DNA from: Candidatus Woesearchaeota archaeon | GTDB taxonomy: Archaea; Nanobdellota; Nanobdellia; Woesearchaeales; UBA12501 | Assembly: GCA_014729495.1 (NCBI GenBank) | Contig: WJJV01000087.1 | Location: 1 to 17,836 of the forward strand | Direction: 5' to 3' | Length of the DNA: 17,836 bases | Shown here: positions 1 to 6,555 of the stretch, one piece after another | How positions within the stretch are numbered: the stretch's first letter is position 1 | How the letters are laid out: the number at the start of each line of letters is the position of its first letter | Notes under the pieces: model-generated | What the model was told of the DNA's origin: nothing | Database searches by the model: none | The model's input: the letters and a program-made list of their open reading frames with translations, nothing else | Position numbers and translations under genes: made by a program

Positions 1-166
1 GATAGACAAGCACAATGATCAGTACAGTCACATACCTGAATTCCTTGAGATAGAAGCTAAGGATGCAAAGACAATCTATAAGTATGCAGAAATGCTGGGA
101 TTCAACAGGGATGATTGCAAGCCGTGGACAATACTGGAGATAGATAATAACATTAAGAATACATAA
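1..166 (+). CDS. CYTH-like protein, C-terminal end (partial)
   Basis: This is the last 54 codons of a gene that begins before the window; codons run from base 2 and stop with TAA at 164-166. The readable tail contains IPEFLEIEAKD followed by a helix ending in the LGF/ND region and a terminal ILEID. That pattern (acidic strand LEIE, then a helix and LG[FL]) is typical of the C-terminal part of CYTH-fold proteins, the family of class IV adenylyl cyclases (CyaB) and triphosphate-tunnel phosphatases. The substrate cannot be read from the tail: it could hydrolyse an inorganic or thiamine triphosphate, or cyclise ATP. It ends 5 bases from the end of rtcB, tail to tail. Family call is moderate; reaction unknown. 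Confidence 0.6.
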   Translation, partial: IDKHNDQYSHIPEFLEIEAKDAKTIYKYAEMLGFNRDDCKPWTILEIDNNIKNT

Positions 167-171
167 TGATT

Positions 172-1587
172 CTATCCTTTCATCACGCTTAATGGAACCA
201 CTCTCACAACAGGGTTTCCAATTCCAGCCTCATGACTCACTCTTATGACCTCATCAATGTCCTTATAGACTCCAGGAGCCTCTTCAGCAATGGACTTCCA
301 GGATTTTGCCTTGACATCGATGCCTCTCTCAGCAAGATCCCTGCTCACGCTCTCTCCCTGGAATCTCTTAAGCGCTTCATGCCTTGAAGCCACCCTGCCA
401 GCTCCATGAGGAGCAGAGCCGAATGACACCTCTTCTGCCTTGCTTGTTCCCACAAGCACATAACTTGCTGTGCCCATGGAACCTGGTATGAGGACCGGCT
501 GGCCGACTGAACGGTATGCCTCTGGAATCTCATCCCTGCCAGGCCCAAAACTTCTTGTGGCACCTTTCCTGTGAACACACAACTCCTTCATAGATCCATC
601 AAGCTTATGCTTCTCTATCTTTGCAATGTTATGGCAGACTTCATAGACAGTACTGATTTCAGTATCACCAAATACCTTATTGAAGGATTCTCTCACCCAA
701 TGAGTTATCATCTGCTTGTTAGCAAAAGCGAAATTAGCAGCTGCCCCCATTGCCTTGAGGTATTGCTGTCCAAGATCAGAGTTTATTGGAGCATTGATGA
801 GCTCCCTGTCAGGCAGTCCTTCATGCCCATACTTGTCCTCCATTGCCTTTATATAATCTGATGCTACCTGATGCCCTAAACCACGGGAACCGCAGTGTAT
901 CATGACAGTTACATTGTCAGTATTGTCAAGCCTGAATGCCTTTGCTATGCTGTCATCAAATATCCTGTCTATCTTCTGTATCTCAAGGAAATGATTGCCT
1001 GCTCCAAGGCTTCCTAACTGGGGAAGGCCTCTCTTCATTGCCCTGTCAGAGATAAGAGACGGATCAGCATCAAGTTTTCCATACTCTTCTGTATGCTCAT
1101 AATCATCTTTCACACCATATCCTGATGAGACAGCCCATCTTGCTCCTTTCTGGAGCGCCTCCCTGAGTTCATCCCTGCTGACATCTATCTTTCCTCCTTT
1201 GCCCACACCTGCAGGAACATTAGAGAACAATTCCTCAATGAGCTCTTTCCTCTTTTTCATGAATTCATCCACAGAAAGTTCTGTCCTGAGAAGCCTCACA
1301 CTGCAGTCTATGTCATAGCCTACTCCGCCAGGGCTGATTATGCCTTCATCAAGATCAAAGGCAGCTACGCCTCCTATAGGGAAACCATATCCCTGATGGG
1401 CATCAGGCATTACGTATGATGCTCTCTGGATCCCTTTGAGACATGCTACATTTGAGGCTTGTTCCACTGTTTTGTCCTGCTTAATCTTCTCAAGCAGCTT
1501 TTCAGAGGCATAGATTATACCATTTACTTTCATTGCTCCTGATTTAGGTATTTCCCATGTATTCTGGTCTATTTTTTTCAATTCCAT
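172..1587 (-). CDS. rtcB: RNA-splicing ligase RtcB
   Basis: 471-aa RNA ligase that joins RNA 2',3'-cyclic phosphate (or 3'-phosphate) ends to 5'-OH ends using GTP and Mn2+, required for archaeal tRNA exon joining and RNA repair. Length is close to the roughly 480 aa of archaeal RtcB. The expected active-site stretches are present in order: GVGYDIDC (D92, C95), GAGNHFLEIQ (H199), HCGSRGLGHQ (H231), CHNIAKIEKH (H319), and SAPHGAGR near residue 391, whose H394 aligns with the histidine that becomes guanylylated. The reading frame is continuous, with no intein, although archaeal RtcB genes sometimes carry one. The start is fixed by a TATA-like box about 28 bases upstream with no room for a leader. 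No archease gene is visible nearby. Very confident. Confidence 0.97.
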   Translation of the reverse strand: MELKKIDQNTWEIPKSGAMKVNGIIYASEKLLEKIKQDKTVEQASNVACLKGIQRASYVMPDAHQGYGFPIGGVAAFDLDEGIISPGGVGYDIDCSVRLLRTELSVDEFMKKRKELIEELFSNVPAGVGKGGKIDVSRDELREALQKGARWAVSSGYGVKDDYEHTEEYGKLDADPSLISDRAMKRGLPQLGSLGAGNHFLEIQKIDRIFDDSIAKAFRLDNTDNVTVMIHCGSRGLGHQVASDYIKAMEDKYGHEGLPDRELINAPINSDLGQQYLKAMGAAANFAFANKQMITHWVRESFNKVFGDTEISTVYEVCHNIAKIEKHKLDGSMKELCVHRKGATRSFGPGRDEIPEAYRSVGQPVLIPGSMGTASYVLVGTSKAEEVSFGSAPHGAGRVASRHEALKRFQGESVSRDLAERGIDVKAKSWKSIAEEAPGVYKDIDEVIRVSHEAGIGNPVVRVVPLSVMKG

Positions 1588-1610
1588 ACTGTTTCTATTG
1601 ATTCTGTCTA

Positions 1611-1620
1611 TTTATATATT
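1611..1620 (-). promoter_or_regulatory. TATA box of rtcB
   Basis: On the minus strand this reads aatatataaa, centred about 28 bases before the rtcB ATG. At that distance transcription would start at or within a few bases of the ATG, so the mRNA should be leaderless. No Shine-Dalgarno sequence precedes the start. Confidence 0.65.
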
Positions 1621-1668
1621 TTTCCATATACCACTGGACATTTGTGGCCGTCAGGTATTTAAATATAA

Positions 1669-1794
1669 TAAGAGTTATTGAAAATGGCTCTCTCGCACTA
1701 AAGTGAGGGGTATTTAACCCAATGAAATGGCTTGGTGCCATTTTCAATAAAAAAGATAATCTCTTTGTAATAAAAGATTTTCTAATAACTCTTA
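1669..1794. repeat. Split inverted repeat between rtcB and a small ORF
   Basis: A perfect 14-base arm, 1675-1688 (ttattgaaaatggc), is matched by its reverse complement at 1737-1750. The enclosed 48 bases contain small hairpins, including gggt/accc at 1708-1711 and 1717-1720. Extending the left arm outward, 1669-1679 (taagagttatt) is matched by its reverse complement at 1784-1794. The right-hand copy of the 20-base arm is therefore present but interrupted by 38 bases, with aataa at both edges (1746-1750 and 1784-1788). That looks like an inverted repeat later broken by a small insertion. Nature unknown: it could be a mini inverted-repeat element, a structured RNA or a terminator. Confidence 0.6.
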
Positions 1795-1907
1795 ATGTAA
1801 ATTCTATTGTTTCAAATAAAAGATATAACAGCATAGGAAATGCATATTATGGATTATCCATTAACAAGAAGAAAGATGTGGATAAAGTAAGAAAGCTGAT
1901 ATTATAA
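1722..1907 (+). CDS. Small ORF, possible homing-endonuclease remnant
   Basis: 61-aa frame from ATG 1722. It is lysine- and asparagine-rich and uses more AT-rich codons than its neighbours. The C-terminal half (IVSNKRYNSIGNAYYGLSI, then a KKKDVDKVRKLIL helix) faintly resembles the end of LAGLIDADG-type domains, where a GNAYYSLRI-like strand is followed by a helix. No LAGLIDADG helix is present, so at most it is a fragment. The start overlaps the inverted repeat at 1669-1794. SD-like gaggggt lies at 1706-1711, a long 11 bases before the ATG. It may be a decayed gene or may not be translated. Low confidence. Confidence 0.3.
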   Translation: MKWLGAIFNKKDNLFVIKDFLITLNVNSIVSNKRYNSIGNAYYGLSINKKKDVDKVRKLIL

Positions 1908-1913
1908 TAAAAT

Positions 1914-1924
1914 TTTTAAATAAA
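1914..1924 (+). promoter_or_regulatory. TATA box of the 55-aa protein gene
   Basis: ttttaaataaa, centred about 25 bases before ATG 1943, predicts a leaderless transcript for the small gene that follows. Confidence 0.55.
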
Positions 1925-1942
1925 ATCCTCCTAATACTTATT

Positions 1943-2110
1943 ATGTGGCCTTTTGACAGGATATTCAATAAAAAGAGAAAGCCTGACTACAGCAAGCTGG
2001 AATCCAAGAAGCTTCCTTCAGAAAAGGAGATAGACAAACTTGACTCTGAGTTCAGGGAAGAATCAGGATTCATAATAACTAAGACTCTTAGGAAAAGAAA
2101 GAAATTATAG
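1943..2110 (+). CDS. Small charged protein of unknown function (55 aa)
   Basis: A 55-aa frame from ATG 1943 to TAG 2108-2110, starting MWPFDRIFNKKRKPDYSKLE and ending in a very basic LRKRKKL tail. It is rich in Lys, Glu, Asp and Arg, has no cysteine pairs and no membrane segment. Codon use (AGG and AAG for basic residues, CTT for Leu) matches the confident genes of the window, and a TATA box at the expected distance supports expression. Function not recognised; the basic C-terminus could bind nucleic acid, but nothing specific shows this. Confidence 0.6.
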   Translation: MWPFDRIFNKKRKPDYSKLESKKLPSEKEIDKLDSEFREESGFIITKTLRKRKKL

Positions 2111-2163
2111 AAAGCACAATTAAGCTTCTCATAGAAATCATATAGGATAAAAGAAAAGATAAT

Positions 2164-2170
2164 AAAAAAA
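2164..2170 (-). terminator. T-tract after the acidic secreted protein gene
   Basis: Seven consecutive T on the minus strand, about 30 bases past the stop codon of the gene ending at 2200. Archaeal transcription commonly ends at U-rich tracts without a hairpin. Position fits, but AT-rich DNA makes such runs common. Confidence 0.4.
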
Positions 2171-2199
2171 TATTTCAGATTCTCTTTGCAGCCAAAGAT

Positions 2200-3192
2200 C
2201 TAATTGTTCCTGCCTCTTCCCTGTGATCCAGGAACAGTCTGCTCTTCTTCGCTGTCTTCTGACTCATCAGAATCCTCTTCAACATCTTCAGATTCATCTT
2301 CTGCGTCTTCAGACTCGCCTGAGACTTCAGCTTGAACATTTGCCTTTGCTTTTCCCACACCCTTTGAGGCTGTCTTGGCTTTCACATAGGCCTTTATCCT
2401 ATTCTCAAGCTCATCCACTTCTTCAGCAGACTTTCCGGTCTTGGCCTGAACTTTTACTTTTATCTTGTTCTTCTTTGCCTCAACCTTTGCTTTGGCATTG
2501 CCCACATTCTCCTTTAGAGAATTAACAAGCCCATCAATATTTGCCTGCTCCTCTTCTGTGAGCTGAAGCTTTTCCTTGACTCTGGCCCTGATCTGCTCCA
2601 TCACCTGCTCCTGCTCCTGAAGCTGCTCTTCAATCTCTAGCTGGTCCTCAAGCTGGTCCTCTGGCTCTTCACCATTCATGCCTTCAACAGCTTCCTCAAC
2701 ATCTTCAAGGGTTTTCTTATGAAGCTGCTGTGCTTTCTCAGCTTTATCCATCTTCTTTGCCTGGATCATTGCCTGCACTTCCATGATCCTCTCCTGAGCA
2801 TGTGCAAGACCTTTCTGGGCTTTAGCTGACTTACCGAATGTAAGAGCAAGGCTTATCCTTTCAAGAGCCCTGTCAAGACCATAAATAGGGCTGTCTGGTG
2901 TTATTCCAGCATCATCATCTGCATCATCTTCCTCAGTCTCTTCCTTATCCTCATCCTCTTCTGGCTCTTCTGTCTCATTCACACCATCATCTGACTCTTC
3001 TTCATCTTCTGCTTCGTCGTCTTCAGACTCATCTTCTGTCTCATCTGACACATCATCTGAGTCATCATCCTCTGGAACGTCTGTCTCATTTGTTCCATCA
3101 GAAACTGTCTCGTTCGCGTCCTGCGCAAATGCTATTGAAACAACGCTCATAAGCATAAGCATGGCCACAAACACACTCATTATCTTTTTCAT
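2200..3192 (-). CDS. Secreted acidic helical protein with DUF5667-like domain
   Basis: 330 aa. Residues 1-23 form a signal peptide (MKKIMSVFVAMLMLMSVVS, then AFAQ). Roughly 24-95 is an extremely acidic, Asp/Glu/Ser-rich linker with three NET sequons that could be N-glycosylated. From about residue 98 comes GITPDSPIYGLDRALERISL followed by helices with KAQKGLAHAQERIMEVQAM. This matches the start of DUF5667-type domains (PDSPxYxLKR, then helical repeats), known from secreted archaeal and bacterial proteins of unknown role. The rest is helical and charged, then a second acidic stretch and a short VPGSQGRGRNN tail. The ATG at 3192 is preferred over an in-frame ATG at 3219 because GGAGG at 3201-3205 sits 8 bases before it and it opens the signal peptide. 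Extracytoplasmic location likely; function unknown. Confidence 0.85.
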   Translation of the reverse strand: MKKIMSVFVAMLMLMSVVSIAFAQDANETVSDGTNETDVPEDDDSDDVSDETEDESEDDEAEDEEESDDGVNETEEPEEDEDKEETEEDDADDDAGITPDSPIYGLDRALERISLALTFGKSAKAQKGLAHAQERIMEVQAMIQAKKMDKAEKAQQLHKKTLEDVEEAVEGMNGEEPEDQLEDQLEIEEQLQEQEQVMEQIRARVKEKLQLTEEEQANIDGLVNSLKENVGNAKAKVEAKKNKIKVKVQAKTGKSAEEVDELENRIKAYVKAKTASKGVGKAKANVQAEVSGESEDAEDESEDVEEDSDESEDSEEEQTVPGSQGRGRNN

Positions 3193-3280
3193 TTTCTTTA
3201 CCTCCAAACCTTCTATCATAATATATGGATGAGAGGAATGTCACCCATATATCCTATTTGCGAATGATTTATCAATTTTT

Positions 3281-3763
3281 TCATGGAATTCCAGCATATT
3301 GAACCTTATTTCCAGGCATTTGGCGAGGTTGTGAATCATATGCTGAAAGACTTTCTTGGATCATATGCCTCCTGTATTCAAGGTTCTTCACCAAAGCTGT
3401 TGCCACATCAGCCAGAGTCACATATCTTGGTTTACCTGATTCACCTGAATCAACCATCTTCCTGTTCAGGGATATGTTCCTTAGATCAGACTGATGGGAA
3501 GGATACCACTTCATAAGGTCATCATGGTTAAAGTCAAAATGACTCAGGATACCTCTTGCAGTATCAGGCTTTCCTGCTGAGTATGCCATCTGCTCTGCCT
3601 TCTCCATAAGGAACTCAAGATGGCCTAAAGATTTAAGGTAGTGAGCAGATCCGTTCAGGCTTGGCATTATCTGTTCTGAATGATCCTTGAATCCGTTTGC
3701 AGTGAATATCCTGCTTAGGTATCCTGGATTCTGTTTCTCTTGATTTGATGCTTTGTGTTTCAT
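3281..3763 (-). CDS. Hypothetical 160-aa protein
   Basis: Soluble, mostly helical 160-aa product with no signal peptide, cysteine pairs or membrane segment. Notable stretches are NGSAHYLKSLGHLEFLMEKA (about 37-56) and KPRYVTLADVATALVKNLEY (about 111-130), the latter resembling a helix of a helical bundle. I do not recognise the family. The ATG is preceded by ggag with a 6-base gap (attgca), consistent with translation from a leadered mRNA, unlike the leaderless genes nearby. The 223-base gap upstream contains two hairpins that could belong to that leader. Probably a real gene; function unknown. Confidence 0.65.
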   Translation of the reverse strand: MKHKASNQEKQNPGYLSRIFTANGFKDHSEQIMPSLNGSAHYLKSLGHLEFLMEKAEQMAYSAGKPDTARGILSHFDFNHDDLMKWYPSHQSDLRNISLNRKMVDSGESGKPRYVTLADVATALVKNLEYRRHMIQESLSAYDSQPRQMPGNKVQYAGIP

Positions 3764-3822
3764 TGCAATCTCCTGTCATTTCTTTCTGTATAATCCAGTT
3801 TGATCCGGATTTTGATTCTTAC

Positions 3823-3876
3823 AAGCAAGGGCCATGAGAGGGCTGGTAAAGTGGTTCTCAGACATGGCCCAAGCTT
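3823..3876. repeat. Imperfect hairpin upstream of the 160-aa protein gene
   Basis: An 8-bp perfect stem, gggccatg 3829-3836 with catggccc 3863-3870, continues outward through a 2x2 mismatch into aagc/gctt (3823-3826 with 3873-3876) and inward into gag/ctc after a small asymmetric loop. It could be a structured 5' leader of the minus-strand gene or a protein-binding palindrome. A TATA-like ttgtataatatc on the minus strand at about 3880-3891 lies next to it. Confidence 0.5.
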
Positions 3877-3888
3877 GAGATATTATAC

Positions 3889-3937
3889 AATGGGCTACAT
3901 AGATACTTAATTTCTGTGGTCAGAACTCATGCCCATT
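3889..3937. repeat. Second hairpin in the same intergenic region
   Basis: aatgggc (3889-3895) pairs perfectly with gcccatt (3931-3937). Inside it sits a 5-bp hairpin, ttctg/cagaa, with loop tggt (3912-3925). It lies between the end of the membrane-anchored regulator gene (3987, minus) and the preceding hairpin, so it may act in 3'-end formation of that transcript. Confidence 0.45.
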
Positions 3938-3986
3938 AAGCTTTAGAACATCAATATTAGGGTATTCAAGGTTCATATATGTTCAT

Positions 3987-4952
3987 TTATTGTTCTCTTA
4001 GGAAAACAAGGTTCTTCTTGCCTCTCTTTTCCTTGTGGACTATTTTCCGGTCTTCCAGCTCCTTAAGAAGCCCTGATAGCTTTGCTTTTGAGAATCCTGT
4101 GATTACCCTCAGAGTTCCCTGCTCGCACTTGCTTTCTCTCTGCTTCAGGATATTGACTATCTGCTCTTCGTCTTCCTTGAGGTGCTTCTCAAAACTGGGT
4201 TTCTCGTTCTCTGGCTTATCAGCTGTCTCTTCAGGCTTGTCATCATGCTTCTCTGTTATATTCTCAACTTCTTTTATCTTTGGTTTCCTGAGGATTATAT
4301 AAACAGCAAGTAATGCTATGATCATCACAAGAGATATTATGATTAAGAAAGAATAAATGTGTTCAGCCTGTTTCCTGTACCTCACAAGAAAGCTTGCCTG
4401 ATCCCCCTTTCTCATGTCCTTAAAATGCCACTTAAGGGTTATTGACCTGCCGTCAGTCTCTGCTGAATCAGGCTTTGGGTAGACAGAACCTGATCCCAGA
4501 TTTGACTCTGATATGGGCTTGACAAGAACAGCATTCTCAGGCAGGGTGACCTTTAGCATGAAGCTGGATATATTATAAGGAGCCTCGAATGATGCAATAA
4601 AGTCTGTCCTCTCAAGGAGATCGCTTGATACATAGCTCAGCTCCAGCACTTCAGCAGATGAGAGCATTATGTTCAGAATACCTCCTTCAACTGTGTATTC
4701 CGGTGAATCACTGCCAGTATTTACAGAAAGGCCTTCATGGTTTTCAGGTATTTCAAGGATTATATTTCCGCTGACAGGATTGTCAAAACGCATCCTCTCT
4801 TTTACCACAGCATTGTTGTAGGCTATGCTGACAGAAAGATTATAAGATTCCATATTCTGAGCATTAGCTCCTGTTACAGCTGCCAGCATTATGATGGATA
4901 CTGCGACCAGCATTAAGCATCTCATAATACCATTCCTTGAGTGATTTTCCAT
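3987..4952 (-). CDS. Membrane-anchored winged-helix transcription regulator
   Basis: 321 aa in four parts. An N-terminal signal or anchor segment (about 10-33, ending AVTGANAQ) is followed by an extracytoplasmic beta-rich domain (about 34-195) with NNAVVKERMRFDNPVSGNII and ALVKP-type strands. One transmembrane helix follows (about 198-221, FLIIISLVMIIALLAVYIIL). Then comes a charged linker and a C-terminal winged helix-turn-helix (about 258-321): DEEQIVNILKQR, a recognition helix FSKAKLSGLLKELEDR, and a wing KEKRGKKNLVFL. This layout, with the sensor outside and the DNA-binding domain inside, is common in archaea and suggests a one-component membrane sensor. The start at 4952 is chosen because a TATA-like box lies about 27 bases upstream; an in-frame ATG at 5012 would lie upstream of that promoter. 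Ligand and targets unknown. Confidence 0.85.
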   Translation of the reverse strand: MENHSRNGIMRCLMLVAVSIIMLAAVTGANAQNMESYNLSVSIAYNNAVVKERMRFDNPVSGNIILEIPENHEGLSVNTGSDSPEYTVEGGILNIMLSSAEVLELSYVSSDLLERTDFIASFEAPYNISSFMLKVTLPENAVLVKPISESNLGSGSVYPKPDSAETDGRSITLKWHFKDMRKGDQASFLVRYRKQAEHIYSFLIIISLVMIIALLAVYIILRKPKIKEVENITEKHDDKPEETADKPENEKPSFEKHLKEDEEQIVNILKQRESKCEQGTLRVITGFSKAKLSGLLKELEDRKIVHKEKRGKKNLVFLREQ

Positions 4953-4972
4953 GCTCTTTAAATGTAAGAGAG

Positions 4973-4985
4973 GATATTTAAATCT
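4973..4985 (-). promoter_or_regulatory. TATA box of the membrane-anchored regulator
   Basis: atttaaatatcc on the minus strand, centred about 27 bases before ATG 4952, predicts a leaderless transcript and decides between the two possible start codons. Confidence 0.55.
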
Positions 4986-5121
4986 ATCGAAAAGGCATAT
5001 AATGATATACAAGAGTGATGCTTTGAGATATAATAAAAGATAAAATAGGAATAAGATATAAAATTAGGATAAGGAATAGAATAGATATATTCTTTTTCAT
5101 AAACTGTCTCAGAGAGAATAT

Positions 5122-5409
5122 CTAACCTATGTGTATGTTGACATTCTCTCCGCTTTCCTTTGCTGCCTGGGCCTGGGCAATCATGTCATAAGGATCCTGT
5201 GTAGTGACTGGCTCCTCATCATCCCTTACCCTTACATCTACATGCTCTCCTTCCACAATATCTCCCTCTTCAACAATCTCCTCTTCTGCAGCACCTTCTG
5301 CAACAGCCTCTTCAGGGGTCTCATCAGATCCAGCAACTTCTGGGTCAGGAGAGCATGCTATAACAAGGATGCACAAGAATAATATTCCAGCCAGTGCAAT
5401 GATTCTCAT
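5122..5409 (-). CDS. Small acidic lipoprotein (95 aa)
   Basis: A hydrophobic N-terminal helix (MRIIALAGILFLCILVIAC) ends in a lipobox-like VIAC, with Cys19 the likely lipidated residue. The remainder is a short, very acidic chain rich in Glu, Ala and Val, ending NVNIHIG, with no recognisable fold. It should be anchored to the outer face of the membrane. It shares a 53-base promoter region with the divergent rtcA. An 8-base inverted repeat (gagagaat 5112-5119 with attctctc 5143-5150) spans its stop codon. Function unknown. Confidence 0.75.
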   Translation of the reverse strand: MRIIALAGILFLCILVIACSPDPEVAGSDETPEEAVAEGAAEEEIVEEGDIVEGEHVDVRVRDDEEPVTTQDPYDMIAQAQAAKESGENVNIHIG

Positions 5410-5430
5410 ATAATGGGTGTAACAAGAAAA

Positions 5431-5440
5431 AATATATAAA
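5431..5440. promoter_or_regulatory. Shared divergent TATA box (lipoprotein / rtcA)
   Basis: aatatataaa with a palindromic tatata core at 5433-5438. The centre is about 26.5 bases from the minus-strand ATG (5409) and 27.5 bases from the plus-strand ATG (5463). It is the only TATA-like element in the 53-base gap, so one box seems to serve two leaderless genes. The purine-rich gaaaaa before it on the plus strand fits a BRE, favouring the rtcA direction. Confidence 0.6.
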
Positions 5441-5462
5441 GCTATCTGAATGGAAACATATT

Positions 5463-6533
5463 ATGGACATGATACAGATTGATGGAAGCTATCTTGAAGG
5501 AGGAGGCCAGATAGTAAGGACTGCTCTGGCTCTTTCAGTATTGACAGGGAAACCATTTGAGGTTGAAGGCATAAGGAAAGGAAGGAAGAACTCAGGGTTG
5601 AAGAACCAGCACCTCTACTGCATAAGGTCACTGCAGAAACTGAGCAGATCAGAAGCAGAAGGAGCAGAGCTGGGTTCTGAAAGATTAAGGTTTTCTCCAG
5701 GAAAGTTCAGGGCATCAAACATAGATATTGATATAGAGACAGCTGGATCCATAACACTTCTGCTCCAGTCACTGCTTATTCCATGCATGCTGGGAGACAA
5801 ACCAATTAAGCTCACAATACAAGGCGGCACTGACACCAAGTGGAGCATGCCTGCAGATTATTTCAGGGAGATCCTTATCCCTCAGCTCAGGAGATACGCT
5901 GATATCAAGTTCAGTATCAAGAGAAGGGGGTATTATCCAAAAGGAGGCGGCATTGTAGACATCAGGATAAGCCCGAGATTCTCTTTCAGCCAGCTCAAGG
6001 ATGCTCCAAGGATAGAACTTACAGAACAGGGAAACCTGATGCAGATAAAGGGTGTCAGTCACTGCTCAATGTCACTGGAGAATGCCAGGGTTGCTGACAG
6101 GCAGGCTGAGTCTGCAAAATCTGCATTGAAGGACTTTGAATGCCCTGTTGATATAAGGAATGAATACTCAGAATCCCTTTCAGATGGTTCTGGGATTGTG
6201 CTGTGGGCTATATTCTCAGAACACGATGATGATATAGATGACAAGAATCCTATAAGGATAGGTTCAGACTCCCTCGGAGAGAGGGGCAAGAGAGCAGAGA
6301 TTGTAGGAAAAGAGGCTGCAGAGAGATTGAAGAAGCAGATGAGCTCAAATGTTCCTGTTGATGAATATCTTGCTGATAATCTAATACCTCTGCTTGGACT
6401 GTTCGGCGGAAGCATCAGAGTAGCCAAGATAAGCAAGCATACCCTTACAAACATCTATGTTGTTGAGAAGTTTCTTGATGTGAAGTTTGATGTGGATGAA
6501 GAAAAAAAGCTGATTTCTGTAGATAATAAATAG
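5463..6533 (+). CDS. rtcA: RNA 3'-terminal phosphate cyclase
   Basis: 356 aa, matching the usual 340-360 aa. It converts an RNA 3'-phosphate to a 2',3'-cyclic phosphate using ATP, through an enzyme-AMP intermediate. Family signatures are clear: DGSYLEGGGQIVRTALALS at the N-terminus, the RKGRKNSGLKNQHL stretch, GGTDTKWSMPADYF near residue 120, KRRGYYPKGGG, and the C-terminal EYLADNLIPLLGLFGG...SKHTLTN. H326 in SKHTLTN is the nucleotidyl-accepting histidine. The ATG at 5463 fits the TATA box; an alternative ATG two codons later is less well placed. Its product is a substrate for RtcB, whose gene is about 4 kb away, so the two could form an RNA end-healing and sealing pair, although they are not in one operon. 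Confidence 0.96.
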   Translation: MDMIQIDGSYLEGGGQIVRTALALSVLTGKPFEVEGIRKGRKNSGLKNQHLYCIRSLQKLSRSEAEGAELGSERLRFSPGKFRASNIDIDIETAGSITLLLQSLLIPCMLGDKPIKLTIQGGTDTKWSMPADYFREILIPQLRRYADIKFSIKRRGYYPKGGGIVDIRISPRFSFSQLKDAPRIELTEQGNLMQIKGVSHCSMSLENARVADRQAESAKSALKDFECPVDIRNEYSESLSDGSGIVLWAIFSEHDDDIDDKNPIRIGSDSLGERGKRAEIVGKEAAERLKKQMSSNVPVDEYLADNLIPLLGLFGGSIRVAKISKHTLTNIYVVEKFLDVKFDVDEEKKLISVDNK

Positions 6534-6555
6534 AATAGAACAGAGGAATTGATGA

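Noticed and set aside
571..861. 96-codon plus-strand open frame
   Set aside because: It lies wholly antisense to the confident rtcB gene and has no homologous pattern.
172..1587. Intein in RtcB
   Set aside because: Archaeal RtcB often carries one, but all active-site motifs are at normal spacing and the length is that of an uninterrupted enzyme.
1675..1750. tRNA-like cloverleaf
   Set aside because: A long outer stem with small inner hairpins looked tempting, but stem lengths, anticodon-loop size and the TpsiC-loop sequence do not fit any tRNA.
2223..3152. Plus-strand Leu/His-rich open frames
   Set aside because: Antisense shadows of the acidic secreted protein gene; composition is explained by GAG/GAT/GAA runs on the coding strand.
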